In this document: positions 7,718-16,682 of the stretch, piece after piece
How the letters are laid out: the number at the start of each line of letters is the position of its first letter
Numbering within the stretch: the stretch's first letter is position 1
Origin: Chloroflexota bacterium
GTDB lineage: Bacteria; Chloroflexota; UBA11872
Direction: 5' to 3'
Length of the DNA stretch: 40,589 nucleotides
Assembly: GCA_026707585.1 (NCBI GenBank)
Contig: JAPOWQ010000048.1
Span: 1-40,589, forward strand
Notes under the pieces: model-generated
The model's database searches: none
Seen by the model: only the letters and a program-made list of their open reading frames with translations
What the model was told of the DNA's origin: nothing
Made by a program: the position numbers and the translations under genes

Positions 7718-7820
7718 GATGCGGCCTTTCCGCCGGCGCCGGACCCGATCCGTGCGCCGGGCGTGCGGCGGATCGGCGGGCGCCGTGCGGGGACCGCGCG
7801 GTGGGCGTCAGCTTCGACCG

Positions 7821-7862
7821 CGCAGGCTAGTGGCCTGCGTAAGCCCTCGAGGCTAGTAGCCT
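7821..7862. repeat. Paired palindromic repeats sharing a core with tRNA-Leu
   Basis: Two direct copies of GGCTAGTRGCC start at 7825 and 7851, 26 bp apart, each inside a palindrome: CGCAGGC/GCCTGCG (7821-7827 with 7833-7839) and AGGCTA/TAGCCT (7850-7855 with 7857-7862). The same 12-mer GGCTAGTGGCCT occurs on the opposite strand inside the tRNA-Leu gene (7990-8001). Lying between the integrase gene and the tRNA, these are candidate recombinase binding or attachment sequences. Confidence 0.45.
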
Positions 7863-7955
7863 TGCGTCACGTCGACGCCGGATTCGTGGCCGTCGTCCCC
7901 TGCCCGCGGCGCCCGGATTCGGGCTCCCCAACAGGTTTGGACGCGTGTCGTCGGG

Positions 7956-8040
7956 TGCCGAGGGCGGGACTCGAACCCGCACAGCCCGAAGGCCACTAGC
8001 CCCTCAAGCTAGCGCGTCTACCAGATTCCGCCACCTCGGC
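7956..8040 (-). tRNA. tRNA-Leu (anticodon GAG)
   Basis: The minus strand folds as a class II tRNA. The acceptor stem is GCCGAGG with CCTCGGC plus discriminator A; the D-arm is followed by an anticodon stem CTAGC/GCTAG around loop TTGAGGG, giving anticodon GAG (Leu, codons CUC/CUU). A long variable arm precedes a T-arm containing GGGTTCGAGTCCC. The 3' end reads ACC rather than an encoded CCA. The extended variable arm matches Leu identity. Confidence 0.93.
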
Positions 8041-8061
8041 CTGGGCCCATTGTAGAGGGTG

Positions 8062-8808
8062 TCAGTGACTCTCCTTGCCCGCTCGTTCCTCGGCCGCGTC
8101 CACAAGCGCTTCGAATAGTGCACGGTGAGAAGCGGAGTCCAGCATTTCTTCCGGGTGCCATTGCACCCCCAAGACATATCGATGCGTCGGGTCCTCAAGG
8201 GCCTCAACCAGTCCGTCGGAACTCCACGCCGTGGGTTGCAGTCCCTGCCCGAGCGCGCGTACGGCCTGATGGTGGAATGAATTAGTTCCCAGGCGCTGGG
8301 ACCCAACGATTCGGTGCAGCAGCGACCCGTCCGCGATTTGGAGTTCGTGGCCGGCCGAGTGCGGATCGCCACGCTGGCTGTGGCGCAGGCCGTCGGGTCG
8401 CTGGGTCGGAAGGTCCTGCCAGAGCGTTCCGCCGCGTGCCACGTTGAGTAGCTGGTGACCCCGGCAGATTGCCAATATGGGCACGCGGCGACCGAGCGCA
8501 CTCCGGAGCAGGGCCAGTTCCAGCGCATCGCGCTGCGGGCTCGGGTCGACAGTATCGTTCAGCACCGCTTCCCCGTAGTTGGCGGGATCCACGTCCAGGC
8601 CGCCCACCAGCATGAGTCCGTCGATGCGCGACACCACCAGATCAGTTGCCGACGTGGCTTCTGGAGAGACGACGAGCGGAATCGCGCCCGCGCCGGCGAC
8701 TGCATCCAGGTAGTCTTGCTTCAGAGCGGCGTGGGGCCGATTGGGCACGCCTTCGGCTGATCGCTCGCGAAACGCATCCCCCGACGTGACGCCAATGATC
8801 GCGGGCAC
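8062..8808 (-). CDS. Gamma-glutamyl-gamma-aminobutyrate hydrolase family amidase (peptidase C26)
   Basis: A 248-residue class I glutamine-amidotransferase-like hydrolase. The nucleophile elbow AICRGHQLLN gives Cys115, and the second half of the triad is VQWHPEE (His218, Glu220). The internal segment DGLMLVGGLDVDPANYGE is typical of the PuuD/C26 branch, which hydrolyses gamma-glutamyl amides such as gamma-glutamyl-GABA in the cytoplasm. No synthetase domain is attached. The gene ends about 20 nt from tRNA-Leu and is divergent from the isomerase gene at 8871. The exact substrate is not determined by the sequence. Confidence 0.88.
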   Translation of the reverse strand: MPAIIGVTSGDAFRERSAEGVPNRPHAALKQDYLDAVAGAGAIPLVVSPEATSATDLVVSRIDGLMLVGGLDVDPANYGEAVLNDTVDPSPQRDALELALLRSALGRRVPILAICRGHQLLNVARGGTLWQDLPTQRPDGLRHSQRGDPHSAGHELQIADGSLLHRIVGSQRLGTNSFHHQAVRALGQGLQPTAWSSDGLVEALEDPTHRYVLGVQWHPEEMLDSASHRALFEALVDAAEERAGKESH

Positions 8809-8870
8809 GTCAGTTCCGTCGCACGGCGGCCCGCGTCGCGGCGCCGCCGATTCGATGCCACAATACGCTC

Positions 8871-9701
8871 ATGCGCTTCAGATTATCCGGATTCGGCGAC
8901 GAAATCTCGGACGAACTGTCGGTTCAGTTGCGAGTGATGTCAGAGTTGGGTGTCGACGCGCTGGAGCCACGACGCGTTCAGTTGCCGGGTGGCAATACCA
9001 AGAACATCGTCGAAATGTCCGATGCCGAGCTGCAAGTCATGCGTCGCATGCTGGACGACCACGGGATGGCCTGTTCGCAGATCGGATCGCCGGTGGGAAA
9101 GGCACCCCTTGATTCGGATCTAGAGGTTCAGGTTCAGCAGCTCGAGGGCGCGGTCCGCGCGGCTCATATCCTGGATGCGGACTACATTCGGGTTTTCGGA
9201 TTTCAGCCGGTGCAAGGGGATCCACTCCCGGCTGATCGCCCGGCGGCACTGGGCAAGTTTCAGCGTCTTGCCGAACACCTGGTCTCGCTAGGTCCGGGCC
9301 TCACGTTGAGTCTCGAAAACGAGCACGATTTGTACGATGACACTCCCGTCGCCTGTTCCGAGTTTCTGGCGCTCGGCGGGGCACCGATCAGCATGTGCTT
9401 CGATCCGGGTAACTTCGTGCGAGCCGGCGTGTCTCCGTTTGACGACGCATGGCCTGTGCTTGGCGCGGCAACTCAGATGATCCACGTGAAGGACTACGAC
9501 ACCAGCATCGCCGACTGGGCGCCCGCGGGCGCAGGTGACGGTCAACTGGCCGACGTGCTGGGCTCTGCCGATCCCAAAGCGGTGGCCTACCTGTCGCTCG
9601 AACCACACCTGGCGGGAACCGCGGCCGGTCGGGGGCGCGACCGGGCCGAGTTGTGGCGCGAGGCGCACGCCGCGCTGATGCGCGTTCTCAATTCCCAGTG
9701 A
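8871..9701 (+). CDS. Sugar phosphate isomerase/epimerase-like TIM-barrel protein
   Basis: A 276-residue protein of the AP-endonuclease-2/xylose isomerase-like TIM-barrel family. Family-type strands carry putative metal ligands: LSLENEHD (Glu), CFDPGNFVRAG (Asp), MIHVKDYD (His and Asp) and YLSLEPHL (Glu). It begins MRFRLSGFGDEIS, a common start for this group. Members isomerise or epimerise free sugars, sugar acids or inositol derivatives in the cytoplasm; the substrate cannot be told from sequence. Its TGA overlaps the GTG start of the MOSC gene. The nearby Gfo/Idh/MocA oxidoreductase and MFS carrier suggest a sugar or polyol catabolic neighbourhood. Confidence 0.87.
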   Translation: MRFRLSGFGDEISDELSVQLRVMSELGVDALEPRRVQLPGGNTKNIVEMSDAELQVMRRMLDDHGMACSQIGSPVGKAPLDSDLEVQVQQLEGAVRAAHILDADYIRVFGFQPVQGDPLPADRPAALGKFQRLAEHLVSLGPGLTLSLENEHDLYDDTPVACSEFLALGGAPISMCFDPGNFVRAGVSPFDDAWPVLGAATQMIHVKDYDTSIADWAPAGAGDGQLADVLGSADPKAVAYLSLEPHLAGTAAGRGRDRAELWREAHAALMRVLNSQ

Positions 9702-10129
9702 GCCTTCCGCCTCATGTGGCCTGGGTTAGGGTTTCACCGAGCCCGGGGCGTAACGAGGGGATGTCCAGTCTCAACCTGATTGAAGGGCTGGGTATCGAAG
9801 GCGATCGCCATGCTCGAGCGGAAAAGCGAAATCAAGTCCTGGTGATGGACGTTGAGACGCTGGACGAGTTCGGGCTACGGGCCGGCGACATTCGCGAGAA
9901 CATCGCGACCCGAGGTCTGGCTGTGGCCGACCTGGCCGAAGGCGACAGGCTCCGATTTGGAGTCGACGCCGAGGTGCTGATCTCGCATCCGTGCGCGCCG
10001 TGCTACAAGATGGACGCGCTTCGGCCTGGCCTGCAGGGTGAGATAGAGGGCCGCCGGGGAATGCTGGCCGTCGTAACGCACGGCGGGGCAGTTTTGCCAG
10101 GCGACGTGATTGAAGTCACCCGCAAGTGA
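9698..10129 (+). CDS. MOSC domain protein
   Basis: With a GTG start overlapping the upstream TGA (GTGA) the product is 143 residues. The MOSC pattern is clear: GLGIEGDRHA, RNQVLVMDVETLDEFGLRAG, IRENIATRGL, LAEGDRLRFG and the Cys-containing HPCAPCYKMD (the conserved MOSC Cys region), ending with GDVIEV. MOSC proteins carry molybdenum cofactor sulfur, as the MOCS3/YiiM-like sulfur-carrier domain. Coupling to the isomerase gene suggests co-expression but no obvious common pathway. A longer frame upstream lies inside the isomerase gene and lacks MOSC homology, so the GTG start is preferred. Confidence 0.87.
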   Translation: MSLPPHVAWVRVSPSPGRNEGMSSLNLIEGLGIEGDRHARAEKRNQVLVMDVETLDEFGLRAGDIRENIATRGLAVADLAEGDRLRFGVDAEVLISHPCAPCYKMDALRPGLQGEIEGRRGMLAVVTHGGAVLPGDVIEVTRK

Positions 10130-10152
10130 GACGGCGACCGCAGCGAGTCCGC

Positions 10153-11262
10153 CTAACTCTGCTGGATCGAAACTTCGCGCCCGCTTTCCGCCGACTCATA
10201 GGCCGCCTCAACCCAGCGATGGGTGCGTAGCGCCTCGTTCCAATCCGGAGAGTAGTCGGCGCCGGTGGCCACGCTGCGCACGAAGGCGCGTAGCTGGACT
10301 TCAAACGGGTCGACGGCGGTCGTCGTGACCGCGTCCCACCCGTCGAGGGGGTCTCCCTGTTCCGCGGCCGGGTCGTAGGAGAACAGCGGACCGTCGCCGC
10401 GCTGCACCCAGCAGCGGTTGGCTGTTACAAGCAGACCGCCGCCGCTGCAGTCGATCTCAATGGTCGGCACGTCTTCATGGCGGCGGCGGACCCAACTCGA
10501 AAAGACCTGGCCTATTGCACCGTTTTCGAACCGCAGGTTGACCGCGCAGGAGTCTTCGACGTCGCTGTGGAACGGCCCTGATTCCGGATCCTCGCGATCA
10601 GTAATGCCCTCGAAAGTCAGGCAGTGCGTGCTGGTTATGGGGCCGACCAGCCAGCCGAGCAGGTCGTAGAAGTGGGCCATCATGTCGTGCACCACGCCGC
10701 CGGCCGATTCCTCGCGCTTGAAGAACCAGGGCGGACGATTGCTAACTAGCGGCGGAACGAAGTATCCGAAAACCACGCGTGCATGAAACACGGTGCCCAG
10801 GTCGCCCGACTCCAGAATCGCCTTGGCTGCCTGCGGTCCGCCCTGGAACCGCATGTTCTGGATGATCCCGTGCCGCACGCCGGCAGTCTTGGCAGCCGCA
10901 AGTAGGTCCTCGGACTCTTCCAGCGTGGCGCCGAGCGGCTTGTCCGTGAATACATGCTTGCCCTCGCCAATGGCCTGCATCAGCGGCTCGTAGTGCAGCC
11001 GGTTCACAAGACAGTTGTCCACCACGTCCACGTCAAATCGGGCAACCGAGCCTTCCAGGTGGTCGCTTGAGAAGTCGGCGCCATAGGCGTGAAAGACCTC
11101 GCGCAGACGCTCAGGCGTGCGGCCGTAAACGCCGAGGCGAACCACAATCTCGTCACCATCGATGACCTCGGGCTGCGCGCGGATTCTGGCCAGGGCGGCC
11201 GCGTGCCGGTGGGCCATGCGGCCGGTTCCGAGAACGAGAAACGTAATGGGGTTGGCTGGCAC
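10153..11262 (-). CDS. Gfo/Idh/MocA family NAD(P)-dependent oxidoreductase
   Basis: The 369-residue protein has an N-terminal Rossmann fold (VLGTGRMAHRHAAAL, residues about 9-23) and the family catalytic motif variant TDKPLGATLEE (usual EKP/DKP), followed by the alpha/beta substrate domain. The conserved histidine helix appears as GGVVHDMMAHFYDLLGWL. Substrates of the family are inositols, sugars and their derivatives, oxidised or reduced in the cytoplasm. It is convergent with the MOSC gene (24 nt apart) and divergent from the MFS gene at 11509. Which polyol or sugar it uses cannot be told. Confidence 0.9.
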   Translation of the reverse strand: MPANPITFLVLGTGRMAHRHAAALARIRAQPEVIDGDEIVVRLGVYGRTPERLREVFHAYGADFSSDHLEGSVARFDVDVVDNCLVNRLHYEPLMQAIGEGKHVFTDKPLGATLEESEDLLAAAKTAGVRHGIIQNMRFQGGPQAAKAILESGDLGTVFHARVVFGYFVPPLVSNRPPWFFKREESAGGVVHDMMAHFYDLLGWLVGPITSTHCLTFEGITDREDPESGPFHSDVEDSCAVNLRFENGAIGQVFSSWVRRRHEDVPTIEIDCSGGGLLVTANRCWVQRGDGPLFSYDPAAEQGDPLDGWDAVTTTAVDPFEVQLRAFVRSVATGADYSPDWNEALRTHRWVEAAYESAESGREVSIQQS

Positions 11263-11508
11263 GGGCAGTCTCAGGGACGACAGTGGGCGAAGTCTATATG
11301 AGGGCAGGCCGTGATCGTTGGCCAGGGCGGGAGCGGCCGTCAGCCTCGGGTCGGACGGCCGTCGGCGTTTGGTGGCGCTGGCTGTTTGGTCTCCAGGAAG
11401 CCGCTCGGCTAGCCTTTCCTGTCAGGCGCGCACGGGACTGCGAATGGTCTCACCAGGAGGCAGGGGCGGCCTGACAGCGCGACGAGACGTTCGGCGGGCT
11501 GCGATGCC

Positions 11509-12843
11509 ATGAGCGTTGACGCACAGGTCGCTGAATCGCGCCCCTCAGGCTGGTTCTTCACTCGCATCAGCCTGTTTTGGGTTGGCCTCTCATTCATGTG
11601 GGGCGCAGTGAATATCCAGGTCTTGCCCTCGGTAGTGCCCGAGATGGTGGGCTCCGATCTCCAGGGCACCGCAATCGGGGCCATCGTCTTCGTGGGCCTC
11701 GCCATCGCGATCGTGGTGCAGCCCTTTGCGGGTGCGGTGAGCGATAGGGCCCAGTTCCGGGTGGGGCGCCGTCGACCGTTCATGCTCGCGGGCGTTCTAT
11801 TCGTGATTCCGTTCCTCGTGGTCATAGGGCTGACGCCCTTCTACTGGCTGTTATTCCTGGCCGTCGTCGGTGTCCAGGTCGGCGGAAATATTGCTCACGG
11901 GCCGTACCAGGGCGTGATTCCGGATCAGGTTCCAGCGTCAGCCCGGGGCCGAGCCTCGGGGTTCTTTGGCGTTGCCAATCTCATCGGTACGATCCTCGGC
12001 GCCGCGGTCGCCGGACAGTTCCTGGCCGAAGGCCAGGTGTTTCTGGCCTTGCTGACGATTGCCATCGTGCTGGTGGCCATGTCGTTGATGACCTGGGCTT
12101 TCGTGCGGGAATCGCCACCGCCGCCACCGCAAGCGTACGGCCCTGTGTGGCGGGAAGTGCGATGCCGGATTCGCGAACTGCGCGGAAAACAGGCGTTTGT
12201 GTGGCTGATGGGCTCGCGCCTGTTGTTCTTCATGGGCTTGCAGTCGATGGACAATTTTCTTCAGCTCTTTTTCCGGCAGGGCCTAGGCGACGATAGTCCT
12301 GAGGGCAAGACCACTATTGTGTTGGGTACCGTGTTGATCCTTGCCGTGCTCACGAGCATTCCGGCCGGCTGGGCGTCCGACCGCTTTGGTCGGTTGCGGC
12401 TGGTAGCGACAGGCTCGTGCCTTGGTCTAGGGTCGGCCGTCCTGCTGGTGTTTGCGCAAGACTTCATTCAGGTCGTTGCCTTTGCCAGTCTCCTGGGGAT
12501 TGGCCTTGGGCTCTTTACGGCCGCGGACTGGGCCGCAGCGATCGATCTGGTTCCCGATGTCCGCGCGGCAGGGCTCTACATGGGATTGACGAACGTAGCT
12601 ACGGCCGGCGGCGACGCCTTGGCAACGCTGTCGGCCGGAATAGCGCTCGATGTCGTGAACCAGATCGCGCCGGGCTATGGATTCCGTGCAGTGTTTGCCC
12701 TCATGGGGCTCTACTTTCTGCTGAGCGTGGTTGTGCTGGGCAAGGTACGTGCGCACGTGCACGCCGCCTCGGACTCCCCAGTGCTTGCTCCGGAGCCGCG
12801 GAGCTCCAATCAGCAGCCGTCACCTGATCGCACAGCTCCGTAG
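11509..12843 (+). CDS. MFS transporter, SLC45/sucrose-symporter-like
   Basis: A 444-residue integral membrane protein with about 12 hydrophobic helices. The loop motif SDRAQFRVGRRRPF after the second helix region matches the DR...GRRRPF signature of the SLC45/SUC and GPH-like sugar:cation symporters; a second half-motif (ASDRFGRLR) occurs near residue 290. It sits divergent from the Gfo/Idh/MocA gene, so uptake of a sugar or glycoside for that pathway is a reasonable inference. The C-terminal ~25 residues are a Pro/Ser-rich cytosolic tail. Confidence 0.86.
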   Translation: MSVDAQVAESRPSGWFFTRISLFWVGLSFMWGAVNIQVLPSVVPEMVGSDLQGTAIGAIVFVGLAIAIVVQPFAGAVSDRAQFRVGRRRPFMLAGVLFVIPFLVVIGLTPFYWLLFLAVVGVQVGGNIAHGPYQGVIPDQVPASARGRASGFFGVANLIGTILGAAVAGQFLAEGQVFLALLTIAIVLVAMSLMTWAFVRESPPPPPQAYGPVWREVRCRIRELRGKQAFVWLMGSRLLFFMGLQSMDNFLQLFFRQGLGDDSPEGKTTIVLGTVLILAVLTSIPAGWASDRFGRLRLVATGSCLGLGSAVLLVFAQDFIQVVAFASLLGIGLGLFTAADWAAAIDLVPDVRAAGLYMGLTNVATAGGDALATLSAGIALDVVNQIAPGYGFRAVFALMGLYFLLSVVVLGKVRAHVHAASDSPVLAPEPRSSNQQPSPDRTAP

Positions 12844-13021
12844 CGCGGCCCGGCGACCGTATCAACGTCGTGCTGCGTGGGAGCCGTCGCTCGGCAGTAT
12901 GCGCAAATCAGGGATGTTAGGCATAATCGCGTGAACGGCCCCGTCTGGCGTCTGGGCAGGGCCACATCGTCCGAGCCAGCACAGCCCAATCGCCTACGGG
13001 CCCAACTGGAGGCAGTCCGGC

Positions 13022-13132
13022 ATGCAGACAGTGGTTTTCTATCTCGTGATCGGGGTCTCGTTCGGAGGTCTCATCATCGGACTCCTCTACTGGATTTACT
13101 CGCTGATTCGCGGCTCGGCCGAGGACGAATAG
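13022..13132 (+). CDS. 36-residue single-pass membrane protein
   Basis: A short frame with a good ribosome binding site (GGAGG, 9 nt spacing). It encodes MQTVVFYLVIGVSFGGLIIG, continuing through a hydrophobic helix to the tail SLIRGSAEDE. The layout is a single TM helix of about 25 residues with a short acidic cytosolic end, typical of membrane microproteins. It is followed by a small hairpin (CCCCG 13139-13143 with CGGGG 13155-13159) and a modest T-rich run, a weak terminator. The gene stands alone between the MFS gene and the convergent hisF. Function unknown. Confidence 0.55.
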   Translation: MQTVVFYLVIGVSFGGLIIGLLYWIYSLIRGSAEDE

Positions 13133-13276
13133 GCAGAACCCCGACGTACCGAGCCGGGGCCTTGCTTTGGCAGGGGCTTAACGGCTCGTCGATCGCCGCA
13201 AGGCGCCTTTGCCTCAAGCTGGCCTGATCAAGTTTCGACGGGCGCCTGTGCGCGGTTCCACCTGGCAGCTATTGAG

Positions 13277-14056
13277 TTAGCCGTATGGGTCTAGCCGCAT
13301 AGGGATGCCCGCCGCTGCCATGAACTCCTTGGCTTCTTGCACGCTAAAGACGCCGAAGTGAAAGATCGACGCGGCCAGTACGGCGTGCGCGTTGCCCTGC
13401 CTGATCGCGTCCCGCAAATGCTCAAGAGATCCGGCCCCGCCTGAAGCGATAACCGGGATCGACACGACATCGGTAACGGCTCGCAGAAACTCGACGTCGT
13501 AGCCCTCGCGCGTTCCGTCCGCATCGATGCTGTTGAGTACGATCTCGCCAGCGCCCAGTTCCTGTCCGCGCTGCGCGGTTTCCACGGCGTCCAGGTTGGT
13601 TCGTACGCGCCCGCCGTTGAGGTAGATCGTCCAGCTTGGCGGATCGCTGTTTGGGTCACGCAAGGCGTCAATCGAGAGCACGACGCATTGCGAACCGAAC
13701 CGATCGGCGCAGGCGCGAATCAGGTCGGGGTCCTGATGCGCCGCGCTGTTGATGGAGACTTTCTCGGCGCCACTGCGCAGCATCAAATACATATCGTCAA
13801 TCGTTCGGACACCGCCGCCGACCGCGAGCGGAATAAAGACTTGCGATGCCACGCGCTCCACGAGGTCCACCATGATGCTGCGGCCCTCGGCCGATGCCGT
13901 GATGTCGTAGAAGACAAGCTCGTCGGCGCCTTCGCGGTCATACCGCGCTGCGAGTTCGACTGGGTCTCCGGCGTCTATGTCGGCCGAAAAGCGCACGCCG
14001 CGAACGTTGCGCCCGTTCTTCACGTCCAAACAGGGGATCACGCGGCGCGTGAGCAT
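13277..14056 (-). CDS. hisF: Imidazole glycerol phosphate synthase, cyclase subunit HisF
   Basis: The 259-residue (beta/alpha)8 enzyme turns PRFAR plus ammonia from HisH into imidazole glycerol phosphate and AICAR. It begins [18 protein letters not shown], containing catalytic Asp11. The second acid lies in [10 protein letters not shown], and phosphate-binding loops GGVRTIDD and ASGGAGS are present. Length is normal. It is the last gene of the long convoy and lies 2 nt after hisA on the same strand. It pairs with HisH, encoded three genes upstream. Confidence 0.96.
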   Translation of the reverse strand: MLTRRVIPCLDVKNGRNVRGVRFSADIDAGDPVELAARYDREGADELVFYDITASAEGRSIMVDLVERVASQVFIPLAVGGGVRTIDDMYLMLRSGAEKVSINSAAHQDPDLIRACADRFGSQCVVLSIDALRDPNSDPPSWTIYLNGGRVRTNLDAVETAQRGQELGAGEIVLNSIDADGTREGYDVEFLRAVTDVVSIPVIASGGAGSLEHLRDAIRQGNAHAVLAASIFHFGVFSVQEAKEFMAAAGIPMRLDPYG

Positions 14057-14058
14057 GG

Positions 14059-14784
14059 CTAGGTGCGAGCAGCGCGTCGCGCGTCGGCCAGGGTCACCGC
14101 GCCGGTGTACAGAGCCCGTCCAATGATCACCCCGGCGGCCCCGAGTTCGGCGAGTCGCGCCACGTCGGTCTGGTTATGCACCCCGCCGGAAGCGATCACG
14201 TCCAGGTGCTGACCGTGGCGTCGAACCAACGCTGCGGTGCCCTCAAAGTTCGGCTGAGCCAGCATGCCGTCGCGGTTCACGTCGGTGAAAACCAGCGCCG
14301 CCGCGCCCGCGTTCTCTGCGGTTGCGGCCAGTTCCGTCGCCGTCATTGCACTATCTTCAGCCCACGCTTCGATTGCGACCTGGCCGTGGCGCGCATCCAC
14401 GCCCACGGCAATGCGACCTGGGAACGCCTCTGCCGCAGCAGGTACCAGGCCGGGATCGCGCACGGCGGCGGTGCCAATGACAACCCGGGCTGCGCCGGCG
14501 TCGAGAACTTCGCGGACCGCCTGCAGGTCTCGAATGCCGCCGCCGACCTGCACAGGAACGGAGCCGGCAAGGCGGATGATTTCGCTGATGATTGCGCCGT
14601 GCGTGCGCACAGCGCTGCGTGCGGCGTCCAGATCCACAATGTGGATCCAGTCAGTCCCGCAGTCCAGAAAGTAGCGCGCGGCCTCGCGTGGATCCTCGTA
14701 GAACATCGTCTCGCGGGCAAAGTCACCCTGGATGAGGTTGACGCACTTGCCCCCGCGTATATCGATGGCGGCGTAGATATCCAT
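14059..14784 (-). CDS. hisA: ProFAR isomerase HisA
   Basis: A 241-residue TIM barrel paralogous to HisF. The start [20 protein letters not shown] carries the catalytic Asp; VGGGIRD and ASGGVHN are the phosphate-binding loops, and FTDVNRDGM carries the second Asp. It isomerises ProFAR to PRFAR, the substrate of HisF/HisH. It is spaced 3 nt from hisH and 2 nt from hisF, so the three are surely co-transcribed. It ends with TAG, showing that the host uses TAG as a normal stop. Confidence 0.95.
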   Translation of the reverse strand: MDIYAAIDIRGGKCVNLIQGDFARETMFYEDPREAARYFLDCGTDWIHIVDLDAARSAVRTHGAIISEIIRLAGSVPVQVGGGIRDLQAVREVLDAGAARVVIGTAAVRDPGLVPAAAEAFPGRIAVGVDARHGQVAIEAWAEDSAMTATELAATAENAGAAALVFTDVNRDGMLAQPNFEGTAALVRRHGQHLDVIASGGVHNQTDVARLAELGAAGVIIGRALYTGAVTLADARRAART

Positions 14785-14787
14785 GGG

Positions 14788-15417
14788 TCAGTCGAACTCA
14801 GGCGCCGGAGTCTGGCCGGCCAGACGAATGAAATTGGCGTAGATCCGTAGTCCCACAAGACCGCTCTTTTCGGGGTGAAACTGGGTTGCGTAGAGGTGGT
14901 CGCGACGTACAACACTCGTGAACTCCAGACCATAGTCGGTCGTGCCGGATACGCGGGCCGAATCTGCAGGCCGAGCGTAGTAGGAGTGCACGAAATAGAA
15001 GTTGGAGTCCTGCGGCACGCCCGTGAACAGGGGAGAGTCCTCAACCTGTCGCACCTGATTCCAACCCATGTGGGGAACTTCCAAGCCTGTGGGAAAGCGA
15101 ACGACATCGCCCGAAAGCACGCCGAGGCACGGCGTCTCGTCGTCCTCTTCGCTGCGATCAAACAAGACCTGGAGTCCCATGCAGATGCCCAGATATGGGA
15201 CGCCGCGCATGATGGCCGCAACCACGGGCTCGTCCACGCGTGCGTTGCGCAGTCCTTGCATGGTGTCGGCCGCGGCACCGACACCGGGCAAAACAATGGC
15301 GTCGGCGGAGGCCACCACTGCTGGATCGTCGGTTACCGCGAACGTCGCGCCCACGCGAACCAGCGCGCGAGCCACGCTGTGGATGTTGCCCGCACCGTAA
15401 TCAACTACTGCGATCAT
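14788..15417 (-). CDS. hisH: Imidazole glycerol phosphate synthase, glutaminase subunit HisH
   Basis: A 209-residue class I glutamine amidotransferase. The triad is visible as Cys79 in YLGICMGLQ, and His181 and Glu183 in ATQFHPEKSG; the start MIAVVDYGAGNIHSVARAL is typical. It supplies ammonia to HisF. Its ATG overlaps the stop of hisS (15414-15417, ATGA), so translation is likely coupled to histidyl-tRNA synthetase. Confidence 0.96.
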   Translation of the reverse strand: MIAVVDYGAGNIHSVARALVRVGATFAVTDDPAVVASADAIVLPGVGAAADTMQGLRNARVDEPVVAAIMRGVPYLGICMGLQVLFDRSEEDDETPCLGVLSGDVVRFPTGLEVPHMGWNQVRQVEDSPLFTGVPQDSNFYFVHSYYARPADSARVSGTTDYGLEFTSVVRRDHLYATQFHPEKSGLVGLRIYANFIRLAGQTPAPEFD

Positions 15418-16682
15418 GTCTCTTCGGCCAGCACCGACTGAATGCCGTTAACCGCCTCGGCTTGAACGACCTCGACCTGAGCAGTGCCATTCAGCGGCTT
15501 CAATGCCACAACGCCCCGTTCCATCTCCCGCTGTCCGATCAGAGCCGCCACTCGCGCTTGCGAACGGCTCGCGCGACGCAGGTGCGAGCGCGGGCTCGCG
15601 CCTCGGAAGCCGCATTCCACGCCCACGCCTGTAATCCGCAGCCGGCGAGCCAGGCGCATCGCTTCCGCCACCGCAGCATCGGCCAGCGGCGCAACGTATA
15701 CGTCGATGGGCTGAGGCGGAAGCGCGGTTGTACCGCTACGCTCCAGGTTCAGCAACACGCGCTCGATGCCGCTGCCAAAGCCAACGCCCGGCACGTGGGC
15801 CGCGCCAATCAACTCGGCCAGATAGTCGTAGCGTCCGCCGCCGCCCACCGTGCTTTGCGATCCGGCGTCGGGTGGAACGAACTCGAACACTGTGCGGTTG
15901 TAATAGTCCAGCCCGCGTACCAGTCGGTGGTTAATCGTGTATGCAATCTCAAGTGACTCCAGCAATGCCTGCAGCGACTGAAAGTGGGCAAGCGCGGGTT
16001 CGCCCAGATAATCGAGTGACCGGGGCGCCCTTTCGCAGAGTTCGGTGACTGTCGGGCTCTTAGAATCCAGAATCCGGAGGGGATTGGACGTCAGCCGCTC
16101 GCGGCTTTCCGAGTCCAATCGGTCGGCCAGGGGCGTGAAGTAGTCCACGAGCGCCTGCCGATATGCAGGTCGGGTGTCCGGGTCGCCAAGCGAATTCAAC
16201 TCCAGCCGCAGGTCGTCGATTCCTAGGGCTCGATACGTGGACCAGAGCAGATCAATCACCTCGGCGTCGACGGCCGGACTGGCGTCCCCCAGCGCTTCGG
16301 CGCCAATCTGGTGGTGTTCCCGATAGCGTCCTGCTTGGGGTCGGTCGTAGCGAAATATGGGAGTGATGTAGTAGAGCTTCACGGGCTGCGGCAGGTTGTG
16401 GAGGCCATTTTGAACGTACGCGCGTACCACGGGCGCCGTGCCTTCGGACCGAAGCGTAAGCGAGTCCCCGCCACGGTCCTCAAAGCTATACATCTCCTTC
16501 TGCGCAAGGTCTGTTGCATCGCCGGTCGTGCGCGTGAACAGCTCACTTCGCTCAATCGTCGGCGTACTTATCGGCACAAAGCCGCGCAATTCGCACTGGC
16601 GCTGAAAGGTCTCGGTCACCAATCGCCAGGCAGGCGCCATGTCCGGCAGGCGGTCGGTGGTACCGCGCGGACGCTGGATCAT
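15414..16682 (-). CDS. hisS: Histidyl-tRNA synthetase
   Basis: The 422-residue class II aminoacyl-tRNA synthetase charges tRNA-His. Motif 2 is FRYDRPQAGRYREHHQIG, the histidine-A motif is LVRGLDYYNRTVFEF, and motif 3 is VGFGSGIERVLL. The C-terminal ~90 residues form the anticodon-binding domain (IDVYVAPLAD onward), so it is a true HisRS and not the shorter HisZ regulatory paralogue. It overlaps yggU by 4 nt upstream and hisH by 4 nt downstream, which ties histidine charging to histidine synthesis genes in one transcript. Confidence 0.95.
   Translation of the reverse strand: MIQRPRGTTDRLPDMAPAWRLVTETFQRQCELRGFVPISTPTIERSELFTRTTGDATDLAQKEMYSFEDRGGDSLTLRSEGTAPVVRAYVQNGLHNLPQPVKLYYITPIFRYDRPQAGRYREHHQIGAEALGDASPAVDAEVIDLLWSTYRALGIDDLRLELNSLGDPDTRPAYRQALVDYFTPLADRLDSESRERLTSNPLRILDSKSPTVTELCERAPRSLDYLGEPALAHFQSLQALLESLEIAYTINHRLVRGLDYYNRTVFEFVPPDAGSQSTVGGGGRYDYLAELIGAAHVPGVGFGSGIERVLLNLERSGTTALPPQPIDVYVAPLADAAVAEAMRLARRLRITGVGVECGFRGASPRSHLRRASRSQARVAALIGQREMERGVVALKPLNGTAQVEVVQAEAVNGIQSVLAEET

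Noticed and set aside
6539-7999. Long plus-strand open frame (486 codons) over the integrase and tRNA
   Set aside because: It is antisense to the tyrosine recombinase, which has all its catalytic residues. Its translation is low in structure and it runs into the tRNA gene; it is an effect of GC-rich codon use.
14343-15296. Second frame across hisA/hisH (317 codons)
   Set aside because: HisA and HisH are intact in the other frame; this one is a Ser/Arg/Pro-rich shadow.
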